Below are positions 7,975-14,022 of a stretch of 64,000 nucleotides of DNA, piece after piece. Every line of letters begins with the position of its first letter. The first letter of the stretch is position 1. The stretch covers positions 246,483-310,482 of the forward strand of contig CARTIQ010000001.1 of assembly GCA_949068525.1 (NCBI GenBank), read 5' to 3'. Source of the stretch: an uncultured Eubacteriales bacterium (GTDB lineage: Bacteria; Bacillota; Clostridia; Oscillospirales; Acutalibacteraceae). The position numbers and the translations under genes are program-made. The notes under the pieces are model-generated. The model saw nothing but the letters and a program-made list of their open reading frames with translations. It did no database searches and was not told the DNA's origin.

Positions 7975-8811
7975 ATGAATCAGCATTTTGCTCTTTTAGG
8001 GCACCCTATTTCGCATTCTATTTCTCCATTTATTCATCGTCGACTGTTCGAGATCTCTAAAATTTCAGCCGATTATGTGCTTTTAGACATTTGCGAGCCT
8101 GATTTCTTGAGTGTTATACCAACCTTGGGTAAGCTAAATGGCTACAATATAACGATTCCATATAAGCAGGCAATCATCCCGTTTGTTGGGCAACTTTGCG
8201 GCCAGGCCAAGATTTGTTCTTGTATAAATACCGTAAAAAACAGTGGTAACGCTTCTTTTGGTTACAATACCGATGCTCCCGGTTTTTTGCAAGCCTTAAA
8301 GTTTGAGAATTTGTCTCTTGCCGGCGATGTTACTATTTTGGGATGTGGCGGGGTCGCTCGGATCTTTTGCTTTGAGGCTGCTTTTAACAGCTGCAATGTG
8401 ACTTTAGCTGTGCGTGCACAAAGTCTTAACCACGCCAAAGTCCTTGCAAACGAGGTTGAGCACGTTACCGGCCGCTCGGTGACGGTTACTTTTGTTAATG
8501 CATTACCCAAGAACGCTGATATCCTGATAAATGCGACGCCGGTTGGAATGTTCCCAAATGTTGATGAATCTCCCGTTACAGACTCCGATTTAAGCCACTG
8601 CCGCGCTGTATTCGACGCTGTTTACAACCCTCATGATACTTTGCTTATTAAAAAGGCTAAAAGTAACGGTTTGACGTCGATTTCAGGTTTATCTATGCTG
8701 GTTTTTCAGGCTGTTTTTGCTCACAAAATCTGGAATGATGTTGAATTTTCTGACGGAGATATCTCCCAGCTAATTGCTGATTCTGGCGAATTTTTGAAGA
8801 GGTTTGGTTAA
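7975..8811 (+). CDS. aroE: Shikimate dehydrogenase (NADP+)
   Basis: 278-residue enzyme reducing 3-dehydroshikimate to shikimate with NADPH in the aromatic amino acid pathway. The substrate site shows GHPISHSISPFIH near residues 9-21 and the catalytic lysine (Lys64) in YNITIPYK. The catalytic aspartate is Asp100 in GYNTDAPGF. The nucleotide fold has LGCGGVARIF, and NATPVGMFPN follows. The ATG at 7975 has GAGGT 9 bases upstream; an in-frame TTG at 7951 lies too close to the promoter to be used. aroK follows after 6 bases, so the two consecutive pathway steps are cotranscribed. Confidence 0.96.
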   Translation: MNQHFALLGHPISHSISPFIHRRLFEISKISADYVLLDICEPDFLSVIPTLGKLNGYNITIPYKQAIIPFVGQLCGQAKICSCINTVKNSGNASFGYNTDAPGFLQALKFENLSLAGDVTILGCGGVARIFCFEAAFNSCNVTLAVRAQSLNHAKVLANEVEHVTGRSVTVTFVNALPKNADILINATPVGMFPNVDESPVTDSDLSHCRAVFDAVYNPHDTLLIKKAKSNGLTSISGLSMLVFQAVFAHKIWNDVEFSDGDISQLIADSGEFLKRFG

Positions 8812-8817
8812 ACTTTT

Positions 8818-9366
8818 ATGGTCACGAAAAAAAATACAAATTTTCATTTTAATATAATCCTGTGCGGCTTTATGGGCTGCGGCAAAACTACTGTCGGGCG
8901 GCATCTCGCCTTGCAATCTGGGCTTCAGTTCATTGATACCGACTACTGCATTGAGACTGAAGTTGGCCTCAGTGTTAGCCAAATCTTTGCAACTTACGGC
9001 GAAGCGCACTTTAGAAAACTTGAAAAAAACTGCATAAAAAAGGCGTCTGCTGCTCCCACTCCGGTTATAATTTCTTCTGGCGGGGGATCTATTTTGAATA
9101 TAGAAAACATCGTTAACCTTAAAAAAAGCGGAAAAATATTTTTGCTGTACGCTCCCCTAGATACTATAATTTCTCGGCTAGGCACAAGTACTACCGCTAC
9201 ACGGCCTTTGATTCCTAACAAAAGTTCTATCTATGAACTGTTTTTTTCGCGTAGAGAAAAATATCTTCAAGCTGCAGACTTCATAATTAGCACCGATAAA
9301 AGCGTTTCTGCTATTTGTAGCGAAATTCTTGATCTCGCAAAAATCCAAACTGAACAAAAAAATTAG
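8818..9366 (+). CDS. aroK: Shikimate kinase
   Basis: 182-residue P-loop kinase that phosphorylates shikimate at the 3-hydroxyl using ATP. Walker A GFMGCGKTT is at residues 17-25, the shikimate-binding FIDTD at 38-42, the conserved arginine in HFRKLE, and the SSGGGS loop near residue 83. A lid with RPLIPNK follows. It lies 6 bases after aroE. The gene is convergent with the small leader-peptide gene at 9455-9712; no terminator is obvious in the 88 bases between them. Confidence 0.95.
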   Translation: MVTKKNTNFHFNIILCGFMGCGKTTVGRHLALQSGLQFIDTDYCIETEVGLSVSQIFATYGEAHFRKLEKNCIKKASAAPTPVIISSGGGSILNIENIVNLKKSGKIFLLYAPLDTIISRLGTSTTATRPLIPNKSSIYELFFSRREKYLQAADFIISTDKSVSAICSEILDLAKIQTEQKN

Positions 9367-9454
9367 CGATAACCCATCCCTAGCGTCATCACTAATTTTA
9401 AAGCTAAGCCCTAAATTTAAAATGCAACATATTTTACGTATAGTAATTGTAACT

Positions 9455-9712
9455 TTATTTCTTTTTATAAAACCAAAAATCCCAAGGTTTATGCTTCCCA
9501 TCGTATTTTGCTGCGTTAGCTTCCACCTGATCTTGATGGTTGTATAAGTTATCAAGCTTCACAGCCTGCCGGTAATCTCCTATATCAACCACTAATTCGT
9601 TGGTCTTGTTATCGTAAACTGCATACCCATTATTATTACTGCCGATGTATCCACCAGACACATTTTCTGCATCTTCTTTTTTTAGCACATTCTCTTCCTT
9701 GTTCTTACTCAT
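9455..9712 (-). CDS. Double-glycine leader peptide precursor A (short leader, 64-residue cargo)
   Basis: 85-residue small protein. The first 21 residues look like a short double-glycine leader ending ENVSGG. The cargo of 64 residues begins YIGSNNNGYAVYDNKTNE and ends with the aromatic, lysine-rich WDFWFYKKK. The ATG at 9710-9712 has AAGGAG upstream; a longer frame starting at 9739 has no family support. It has its own promoter (9767-9795), so it is separate from the upstream export operon, though it lies directly downstream of it. It is likely a substrate of the C39 exporter at 16231-18402. The function of the cargo is unknown. Confidence 0.65.
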   Translation of the reverse strand: MSKNKEENVLKKEDAENVSGGYIGSNNNGYAVYDNKTNELVVDIGDYRQAVKLDNLYNHQDQVEANAAKYDGKHKPWDFWFYKKK

Positions 9713-9750
9713 AAAAATACATCTCCTTTTCTTTTTCATAAAAACTTTTC

Positions 9751-9760
9751 GTCGATCGAC
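9751..9760. promoter_or_regulatory. Perfect palindrome at the start of transcript A
   Basis: GTCGATCGAC, a perfect 10-bp palindrome, lies 6 bases downstream of the -10 box (9767-9772 on the minus strand), at the expected transcription start. It could be a repressor site. Confidence 0.35.
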
Positions 9761-9766
9761 ATATAT

Positions 9767-9795
9767 ATTATATCACAAAAAACGCATAAAATCAA
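9767..9795 (-). promoter_or_regulatory. Sigma-A promoter for precursor A
   Basis: Minus-strand TTGATT (9790-9795), 17-base spacer, TATAAT (9767-9772), preceded by TTTTTTGTGA. This puts the small gene under separate control from the main export operon. Confidence 0.6.
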
Positions 9796-9859
9796 GCCAT
9801 AATTTTTTTAAAAAATGTTGTTTTTTACCACAACAAAATATAGCCTTTTTTTAGCGCTA

Positions 9860-9890
9860 TTCAAATCGGGTTTTAGGCCTTTAAACCCGA
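9860..9890 (-). terminator. Possible terminator of the peptide export operon
   Basis: TCGGGTTT (9866-9873) and AAACCCGA (9883-9890) form a perfect 8-bp stem with a 9-base loop, four bases after the stop of the HExxH gene. Only a short T-run (TTTG) follows on the minus strand, so termination may be partial. Confidence 0.45.
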
Positions 9891-9894
9891 GCTA

Positions 9895-10776
9895 TCAATA
9901 GAGATTATACAAGTCCAGAAGAGAGTTTGAACACAGGAATAAAACTCTTTCGTTTCTCGTCATTTTTTTAACCGATTCCTGCTTCGACCATTCTTCCACA
10001 TTATTGGCTACTTTTATTATTACTTTTTTCATGATTTCTGCTGCTTTGTCCGACAATTTTGAGGTATAAACTGGGAATCGTCCAATCTCCTGCTTTTCTG
10101 GATACATGTCTAACCCCATCCCGGCTAGGAACCACTTGGCTTTGAACTCACCTGCTGCGCACATTATTCCCGTAAAATCTGCAATCAGCTCGTCGTGCAG
10201 GTTGTTCTGTGAGGAACCCAAAAATCTTTTAGTAAAATAATGTGTGCACTCGTGCTCTCTTCTTATTATTACCGAGTACTCCCGCCATTGCTCATCTTCT
10301 AAGCCTATCTTCTTTGCTGGAATATTGCTGTATGGCTTGTTGGAGAGAATTATAAACTTGTTACTTTTGCCGTATGCAAAGCTAGCTCCCGTCTTTTCTA
10401 TGTTTGGCGCCGGCATCCCTTTATATATCAGCTTTTTCACTATCTCGTAAAAATCCTCTTCGTCTTTTGCGTAAATCACCGGAATATTACCTGCTATCGA
10501 GTTGTATATCTCCATACTCACACTCTGTGGCGATCTTAATTTTACTTCTTCAGCCCCATGCGGGATTCTCTCGTTTATGACTTTGTTTATATTCCCGTCG
10601 TGTATTTCGGATATTATGTTTCTCCAGGTCCCAACAAACGGTTCATCTTCTATTTCGCCGGGTGTATAGTCCTTTACATTGAATTTATTTTCACAATAAT
10701 CCAAAACTTCTTCGCAGGTAGCGTCATCTGCCCCTAGCTTTTTTAGCTCAGATTTGTAATGTTCTAACTTTTCCAT
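9895..10776 (-). CDS. HExxH putative zinc metallopeptidase in peptide export operon
   Basis: 293-residue soluble protein without signal peptide or membrane segment. A zinc-peptidase-like motif HECTH lies at about residues 178-182 (REHECTHYFTKRFLG), followed 15-20 residues later by HDELIADFTGI, whose Glu or Asp could be the third ligand. The rest is unfamiliar: a helical charged N-terminus, then a central SFAYGKSNKFIILS region. It ends the export operon, 15 bases after precursor B, so it is probably cotranscribed with the precursors and transporters. It might process peptides, remove leaders or protect the producer. The family is not recognised and catalysis is inferred only from the motif. 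Confidence 0.6.
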   Translation of the reverse strand: MEKLEHYKSELKKLGADDATCEEVLDYCENKFNVKDYTPGEIEDEPFVGTWRNIISEIHDGNINKVINERIPHGAEEVKLRSPQSVSMEIYNSIAGNIPVIYAKDEEDFYEIVKKLIYKGMPAPNIEKTGASFAYGKSNKFIILSNKPYSNIPAKKIGLEDEQWREYSVIIRREHECTHYFTKRFLGSSQNNLHDELIADFTGIMCAAGEFKAKWFLAGMGLDMYPEKQEIGRFPVYTSKLSDKAAEIMKKVIIKVANNVEEWSKQESVKKMTRNERVLFLCSNSLLDLYNLY

Positions 10777-10791
10777 TCGTCGTTCACCTTC

Positions 10792-10998
10792 TTATTTTTT
10801 CTTTAAATAATCTAATTTCCCGGAGCCATTAAGTTTATCAATATAATTTAACATTTGTTCATAGCTCGCGTTATTTCCTATTACATTGTAATTTCCAGTA
10901 TTCTCTATACTATATGTTATGCTTGTGTCGCCCCCGGCAACTTCATCTAAATTTTCTTCATCTAAAACTTGGCCTTCTTTAATTTTCTTTTCTTTCAT
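10792..10998 (-). CDS. Double-glycine leader peptide precursor B
   Basis: 68-residue precursor. The short leader (23 residues) ends LDEVAGG; the 45-residue cargo begins DTSITYSIENTGNYNVIGNN and ends KLDYLKKK. The ATG at 10996-10998 has GGAG ten bases upstream and avoids overlap with precursor C. The NYNVIGNN segment recurs in precursors C and D in slightly altered form, so the cargos form a divergent family. It is eleventh to be read among the small genes and exporters of the operon, just before the HExxH gene. Confidence 0.7.
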   Translation of the reverse strand: MKEKKIKEGQVLDEENLDEVAGGDTSITYSIENTGNYNVIGNNASYEQMLNYIDKLNGSGKLDYLKKK

Positions 10999-11029
10999 AA
11001 AATTCACTCTCCAGGTTTTATCATTTTCC

Positions 11030-11347
11030 TTATATTCCTCTTTTGTGAAGCTCATCTACCATCATTTGGGCATACTTTTGGGCTTCTGCTTTGTTAGTTG
11101 CTGTAAACGAGAAATTATTGTCTCCTATTAGTCTATGTGTGTATATGTCGCTTGCTCCACCTGCTGCCGCCTCCAAGAGTTCGTCGCTTAATTCTACATT
11201 ATCTAATATTTCGTCTACACCAAAGTTATAGCCTAGTTCCCTTGCTATATCTACAACTTCGTCTAAATTCGATGCTTTTGCAAAAATTTCTCTAAAAGTT
11301 TCGTCTTCTTCCAATCTCTCCTTAAAATCAATTATATTGTCTTTCAC
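11030..11347 (-). CDS. Nif11-like leader peptide precursor C
   Basis: 105-residue precursor with a full Nif11-type leader: an N-terminal helix (FKERLEEDETFREIFAKA), an ARELGYNFGVDEIL segment, then ELSDELLEAAAGG ending at residue 64. The 41-residue cargo is ASDIYTHRLIGDNNFSFTAT and an alanine-rich helix ending in HKRGI. The start is GTG at 11345-11347 with AAGGGG nine bases upstream. The cargo resembles that of precursor B (aromatic strand, NN-aromatic turn, then a helix). No cysteine is present, so lanthionine formation is not expected. Confidence 0.75.
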   Translation of the reverse strand: MKDNIIDFKERLEEDETFREIFAKASNLDEVVDIARELGYNFGVDEILDNVELSDELLEAAAGGASDIYTHRLIGDNNFSFTATNKAEAQKYAQMMVDELHKRGI

Positions 11348-11372
11348 CTTTTAAATCCCCTTTCTATCCTTT

Positions 11373-11627
11373 TTAAAAATATACGCTATTATTATTGTTT
11401 CCTGTTACGTTGTAATTTGTGCTATAGGAAGTCTTTTTACCTTTACCTCCTGCTACCATAGATAGTGTATCATCATCTAGCTCTTCTGATAAAATATCCT
11501 CCACTGTTACATCGTAATCCAAACTTTGTGCAAACTCTGCAATCTCTTCTGCCGAAGTTAGATTTTTAAAATCCTCTTTAAATTCTCCGTTTTTGAATCT
11601 TTCTCTAAATTCTTCTTTGCTTTTCAT
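11373..11627 (-). CDS. Nif11-like leader peptide precursor D
   Basis: 84-residue precursor. The leader (residues 1-61) has the Nif11 pattern EEFRERFKNGEFKEDFKN, then AQSLDYDVTVEDIL, and ends LSMVAGG. The 23-residue cargo is KGKKTSYSTNYNVTGNNNN followed by SVYF. The NYNVTGNN stretch matches NYNVIGNN of precursor B. The ATG at 11625-11627 is preceded by GGAAG; an upstream in-frame ATG at 11642 is less likely. The cargo lacks cysteine and is polar and Asn-rich, unlike a typical pore-forming bacteriocin. Confidence 0.75.
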   Translation of the reverse strand: MKSKEEFRERFKNGEFKEDFKNLTSAEEIAEFAQSLDYDVTVEDILSEELDDDTLSMVAGGKGKKTSYSTNYNVTGNNNNSVYF

Positions 11628-11657
11628 TAATCTTCCATCCAATTTTTATTAATTAAA

Positions 11658-11897
11658 CTAATATGGTAACACACACAATATCTCCCCGGTGTTTTTATCT
11701 CTTACCACCACGCTGTAGTTTGCATATACCTCACTTGTATATGTTGCTCCTCCAGAAACACTTTCTAGCGAGCCTTCATCTAGTTCCGTGTTAATATTTT
11801 TTCTCATTTCTATGTCTAATCCATACTCGTTTGCTATGCGGCGAGCCTCTTCTGGAGTTTTTGCTTTTTCTAGCCTTTCTTTTGCTGTCTCTTGCAT
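11658..11897 (-). CDS. Nif11-like leader peptide precursor E
   Basis: 79-residue precursor with a shorter Nif11-like leader (RLEKAKTPEEARRIANEYG, then ELDEGSLESVSGG, ending at residue 50). The 29-residue cargo, starting ATYTSEVYANYSVVVRDKN and ending CVLPY, is a beta-strand-rich segment with one cysteine. AAGGAAGG precedes the ATG. Upstream lies an intergenic gap of 153 bases holding an 11-bp inverted repeat (11922-11988). This gap splits the precursors into two groups: A-E with polar beta-like cargos, and F-K with other types. Confidence 0.72.
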   Translation of the reverse strand: MQETAKERLEKAKTPEEARRIANEYGLDIEMRKNINTELDEGSLESVSGGATYTSEVYANYSVVVRDKNTGEILCVLPY

Positions 11898-11921
11898 AAA
11901 AAGCCTTCCTTTTTTAAGATA

Positions 11922-11988
11922 GCGGTTTCTATGTTTAAAATTATAAATTAAATCTTAGTATTAACCTTAATTCTAATATAGAAACCGC
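11922..11988 (-). repeat. 11-bp inverted repeat between precursor genes F and E
   Basis: GCGGTTTCTAT (11922-11932) and ATAGAAACCGC (11978-11988) are perfect inverted copies around a 45-base AT-rich loop. In the operon transcript they would form a long stem-loop between the two precursor groups. It has no terminal U-run, so an RNase-processing or stability element is more likely than a terminator. Confidence 0.5.
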
Positions 11989-12050
11989 CACTACCTTTAT
12001 TTTGTTTTTTTATTAGCTAGCACTAAATTGTTTTATATTATTATCATTTA

Positions 12051-12359
12051 CTATTTGCCGGTTAAAAGTCCCACAACATTACCTACAACATTCAATGTTC
12101 CTGTAAAGCCTTTTACAAAGCCTTCTCCAAAATCCTTAAAAAACTGTTTTGCACTACCACCAGATGCACTCTCTAATTGTTCGTCTGATAGATGCTTTTC
12201 TACTTCTAGCTCTAACTTATTATATTCTTCCTTACTAATATCATAGCCTTCTTTTTTTGCTTTTTCCTTTAGTGTTTCAAAATCTTTTATTTTATCAAAT
12301 TCTTTTGCAAAGTTTTCATCATTAACCAATCTTTCTAAAAATTCTCTTGTATTTTTCAT
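12051..12359 (-). CDS. Nif11-like leader precursor F, class II bacteriocin-like cargo
   Basis: 102-residue precursor. The leader (MKNTREFLERLVNDENFAKE to LESASGG, residue 68) is nearly identical to that of gene G. The 34-residue cargo has FGEGFVKGFTG and VVGNVVGLLTGK: glycine-rich, hydrophobic, C-terminal lysine, with GFVKG and GNVVG as GxxxG motifs. These are features of helical class IIb (two-peptide) bacteriocins. The ATG at 12357-12359 has AGGAG upstream; the open frame extends to 12428 but would overlap gene G. I infer a membrane-active peptide, probably paired with G; no immunity gene is evident. Confidence 0.75.
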   Translation of the reverse strand: MKNTREFLERLVNDENFAKEFDKIKDFETLKEKAKKEGYDISKEEYNKLELEVEKHLSDEQLESASGGSAKQFFKDFGEGFVKGFTGTLNVVGNVVGLLTGK

Positions 12360-12405
12360 TTTTATTACACTCCTTTTTTTCACAAAAAATAAATGCGCAT
12401 CAAGC

Positions 12406-12741
12406 TTATTTTTTGAAAAGTGCTGCAATACTTGCTATTTGTCCTGCAACTTGTGTTGCTCCTCCAATAGCACTAGCTAATGTACCAAAAACAGTCTGCA
12501 TACCGCCGTTAATATCACCTTGCACTTTATTCCAATTAACTCCTCCAGATGCTGATTCTAGTTTTTCATCTGATAATTCTGTTGCTTCTGCTTGTATTTT
12601 TTTATACTCTGCTAGATTAATATCATAGCCCTCTCCTCCGGCTACCTTTTTTAAATTTTCTAAGTCTTTTACACCCTCAAATTTTTTTGCAAATCCTTTG
12701 TCATTAACCAATCTTTCTAAAAATTCTCTTGTATTTTTCAT
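12406..12741 (-). CDS. Nif11-like leader precursor G, class II bacteriocin-like cargo
   Basis: 111-residue precursor with the same leader as F (MKNTREFLERLVND, ending LESASGG at residue 67). The 44-residue cargo VNWNKVQGDINGGMQTVFG, followed by an Ala/Gly/Ile-rich helix, ends ALFKK. It is cysteine-free, amphipathic and glycine-rich. Position, shared leader and complementary composition suggest that F and G are two halves of a two-peptide bacteriocin that arose by tandem duplication. AAGGAG precedes the ATG. The gap to F is 46 bases. Confidence 0.75.
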   Translation of the reverse strand: MKNTREFLERLVNDKGFAKKFEGVKDLENLKKVAGGEGYDINLAEYKKIQAEATELSDEKLESASGGVNWNKVQGDINGGMQTVFGTLASAIGGATQVAGQIASIAALFKK

Positions 12742-12790
12742 TTTTATACACTCCTTAAAATTTTTACTTTTTATTAGTTACCTACATGTC

Positions 12791-13024
12791 TTACTTTTCT
12801 CTACCATAAAGAGTCCAATCATCTTTTTCTTCTAGGGTCATTATTGGCATTGGTACATGATGACATTTTTTTAAATTAATTTTCTCTCCTCTTGCGCCAT
12901 CACTAGGTTTCCAGTTTGCTGGCATCCCTAGCCCGCCTTGGACACTCTCTAATTGTGCTTCGTTCATGCTGTTTTGCTTGTCTTTTTGACAGTCATTCTT
13001 TTTGCACTTTTTAGATCCTTTCAC
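12791..13024 (-). CDS. Double-glycine leader peptide precursor H
   Basis: 77-residue precursor with a short, lysine-rich leader (GSKKCKKNDCQKDK, then NEAQLESVQGG ending at residue 31). The 46-residue cargo begins LGMPANWKPSDGARG and contains KKCHHVPMP and WTLYGREK. The start is a GTG at 13022-13024 with the strong site AAAGGAGGTGAG upstream. The leader itself holds two cysteines, unusual among the set. The cargo has one Cys and two His in a row, which could bind a metal. Function unknown. Confidence 0.65.
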   Translation of the reverse strand: MKGSKKCKKNDCQKDKQNSMNEAQLESVQGGLGMPANWKPSDGARGEKINLKKCHHVPMPIMTLEEKDDWTLYGREK

Positions 13025-13081
13025 ACAGCCTCACCTCCTTTACTTGGTATAAGTATTAAATGCCTTCTTACCCTTGTTAAG

Positions 13082-13351
13082 CTATTTCCCTTTACTCGGG
13101 CTAATTAGATTTAGCGGACACAATAAGCTAGGTCTCCAGCCCGGGCGCTCGGCACCTTCAACGCATGGATAAACGTTTATTCCACCAGAAACGGCTTCCA
13201 TCTGCTTGTCCATGTAATCGTCTTCGGTGAATTCATAACCTTCTTTTTTTGCCATCTTCACTACTTCTGCCGGGTCTCCTACGTCCTTAAATTTATCTGC
13301 TAAACTTTTGTTTTTTCCTAAATCCTCTATAAATCCATTTAAGTCCTTCAT
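13082..13351 (-). CDS. Nif11-like leader peptide precursor I
   Basis: 89-residue precursor with a clear Nif11 leader (MKDLNGFIEDLGKNKSLADK, AKKEGYEFTEDDYMDKQ, then MEAVSGG ending at residue 57). The 32-residue cargo INVYPCVEGAERPGWRPSLL continues CPLNLISPSKGK. Its two cysteines are 15 residues apart and could form a disulfide; prolines are common. AAGGAGG precedes the ATG. No enzyme in the operon is recognised that would modify the cysteines. Confidence 0.75.
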   Translation of the reverse strand: MKDLNGFIEDLGKNKSLADKFKDVGDPAEVVKMAKKEGYEFTEDDYMDKQMEAVSGGINVYPCVEGAERPGWRPSLLCPLNLISPSKGK

Positions 13352-13390
13352 TTACTTCTACCTCCTTATATTTACATTTGCTTCACAAAA

Positions 13391-13651
13391 TTAATAATAA
13401 TTGTTGAAGATTTCCATTGCTCTGCTGAATGCGCCCCCAGAGATTGTATGCAGCGCCTCTTCCGAAAGCTCTCCTGGCTCCACCGCGTCCATAACGCGCG
13501 CTATTCCTAACAAATTCTCTACAAATTCGTGCATCGGCATGCCATCTAAATAGGGTTTTGCCACCAAATACGCCCCTTCGGGAGTTGTTTGTCGTAAAAA
13601 ATCCTCTCTTACTTGCACGTTTTCGGTTAGTACCCTTAAAAAGTTTTCCAT
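13391..13651 (-). CDS. Nif11-like leader peptide precursor J (13-residue cargo)
   Basis: 86-residue precursor. The long leader (73 residues) has PEGAYLVAKPYLDGMPMHEF and ends LSEEALHTISGG. The 13-residue cargo is AFSRAMEIFNNYY. The leader is a paralogue of that in gene K (TMAKPYIEGISFEEF). GAGG lies upstream of the ATG. Such a short aromatic peptide is closer in size to a signalling peptide than to a bacteriocin, but that is only a guess. Confidence 0.7.
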   Translation of the reverse strand: MENFLRVLTENVQVREDFLRQTTPEGAYLVAKPYLDGMPMHEFVENLLGIARVMDAVEPGELSEEALHTISGGAFSRAMEIFNNYY

Positions 13652-13722
13652 ATTCTACGCCTCTTCTTTATTATTTTATCTTCCAATAAAATACTTTTTT
13701 CAAAAGACTTCGTGCATACCCA

Positions 13723-14010
13723 TTAAAATAGCCCCTCTTCTAAGTTTGCCAGCATAAATAGCACTTCGGTAAAAATATTTGTGCTGCCTCCGTTTATTGA
13801 CTCTAGGTCTTGGTTTAACAGCTCTTTTCTATAGCTAACCTTATTGTGAATAGCCGTTAGCGCATCTTTAAACTCCTCAAAGCTTATGCCCTCTATATAC
13901 GGCTTAGCCATAGTATACCCTTCGTAGGCCGTTTTAGCCGATGCGAACTCCTCTCTAAACTCCTCATCTTTCATAAGTCTTTTAAAGAATTCTCTTAAAC
14001 TCTCGCCCAT
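13723..14010 (-). CDS. Nif11-like leader peptide precursor K (20-residue cargo)
   Basis: 95-residue precursor. The leader MGESLREFFKRLMKDEEFRE through QDLESINGG (residue 75) is followed by a 20-residue cargo, STNIFTEVLFMLANLEEGLF, hydrophobic and acidic. The ATG at 14008-14010 is 8 bases after AAGGGG; an upstream GTG at 14019 overlaps that site and is not used. It is the first precursor read after the two ABC transporter genes, 12 bases from the stop of the second one. The leader is paralogous to gene J. Confidence 0.72.
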   Translation of the reverse strand: MGESLREFFKRLMKDEEFREEFASAKTAYEGYTMAKPYIEGISFEEFKDALTAIHNKVSYRKELLNQDLESINGGSTNIFTEVLFMLANLEEGLF

Positions 14011-14022
14011 ATATATCACCCC

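Noticed and set aside
13082..13351. Lanthipeptide precursor (two Cys in cargo I)
   Set aside because: No lanthionine synthetase in the locus, and few Ser/Thr are placed to react with the cysteines. A disulfide is simpler.
9455..14010. CRISPR or tandem repeat array suggested by recurring leader sequences
   Set aside because: The similarity is at protein level between separate genes of different length. There are no evenly spaced identical DNA repeats.
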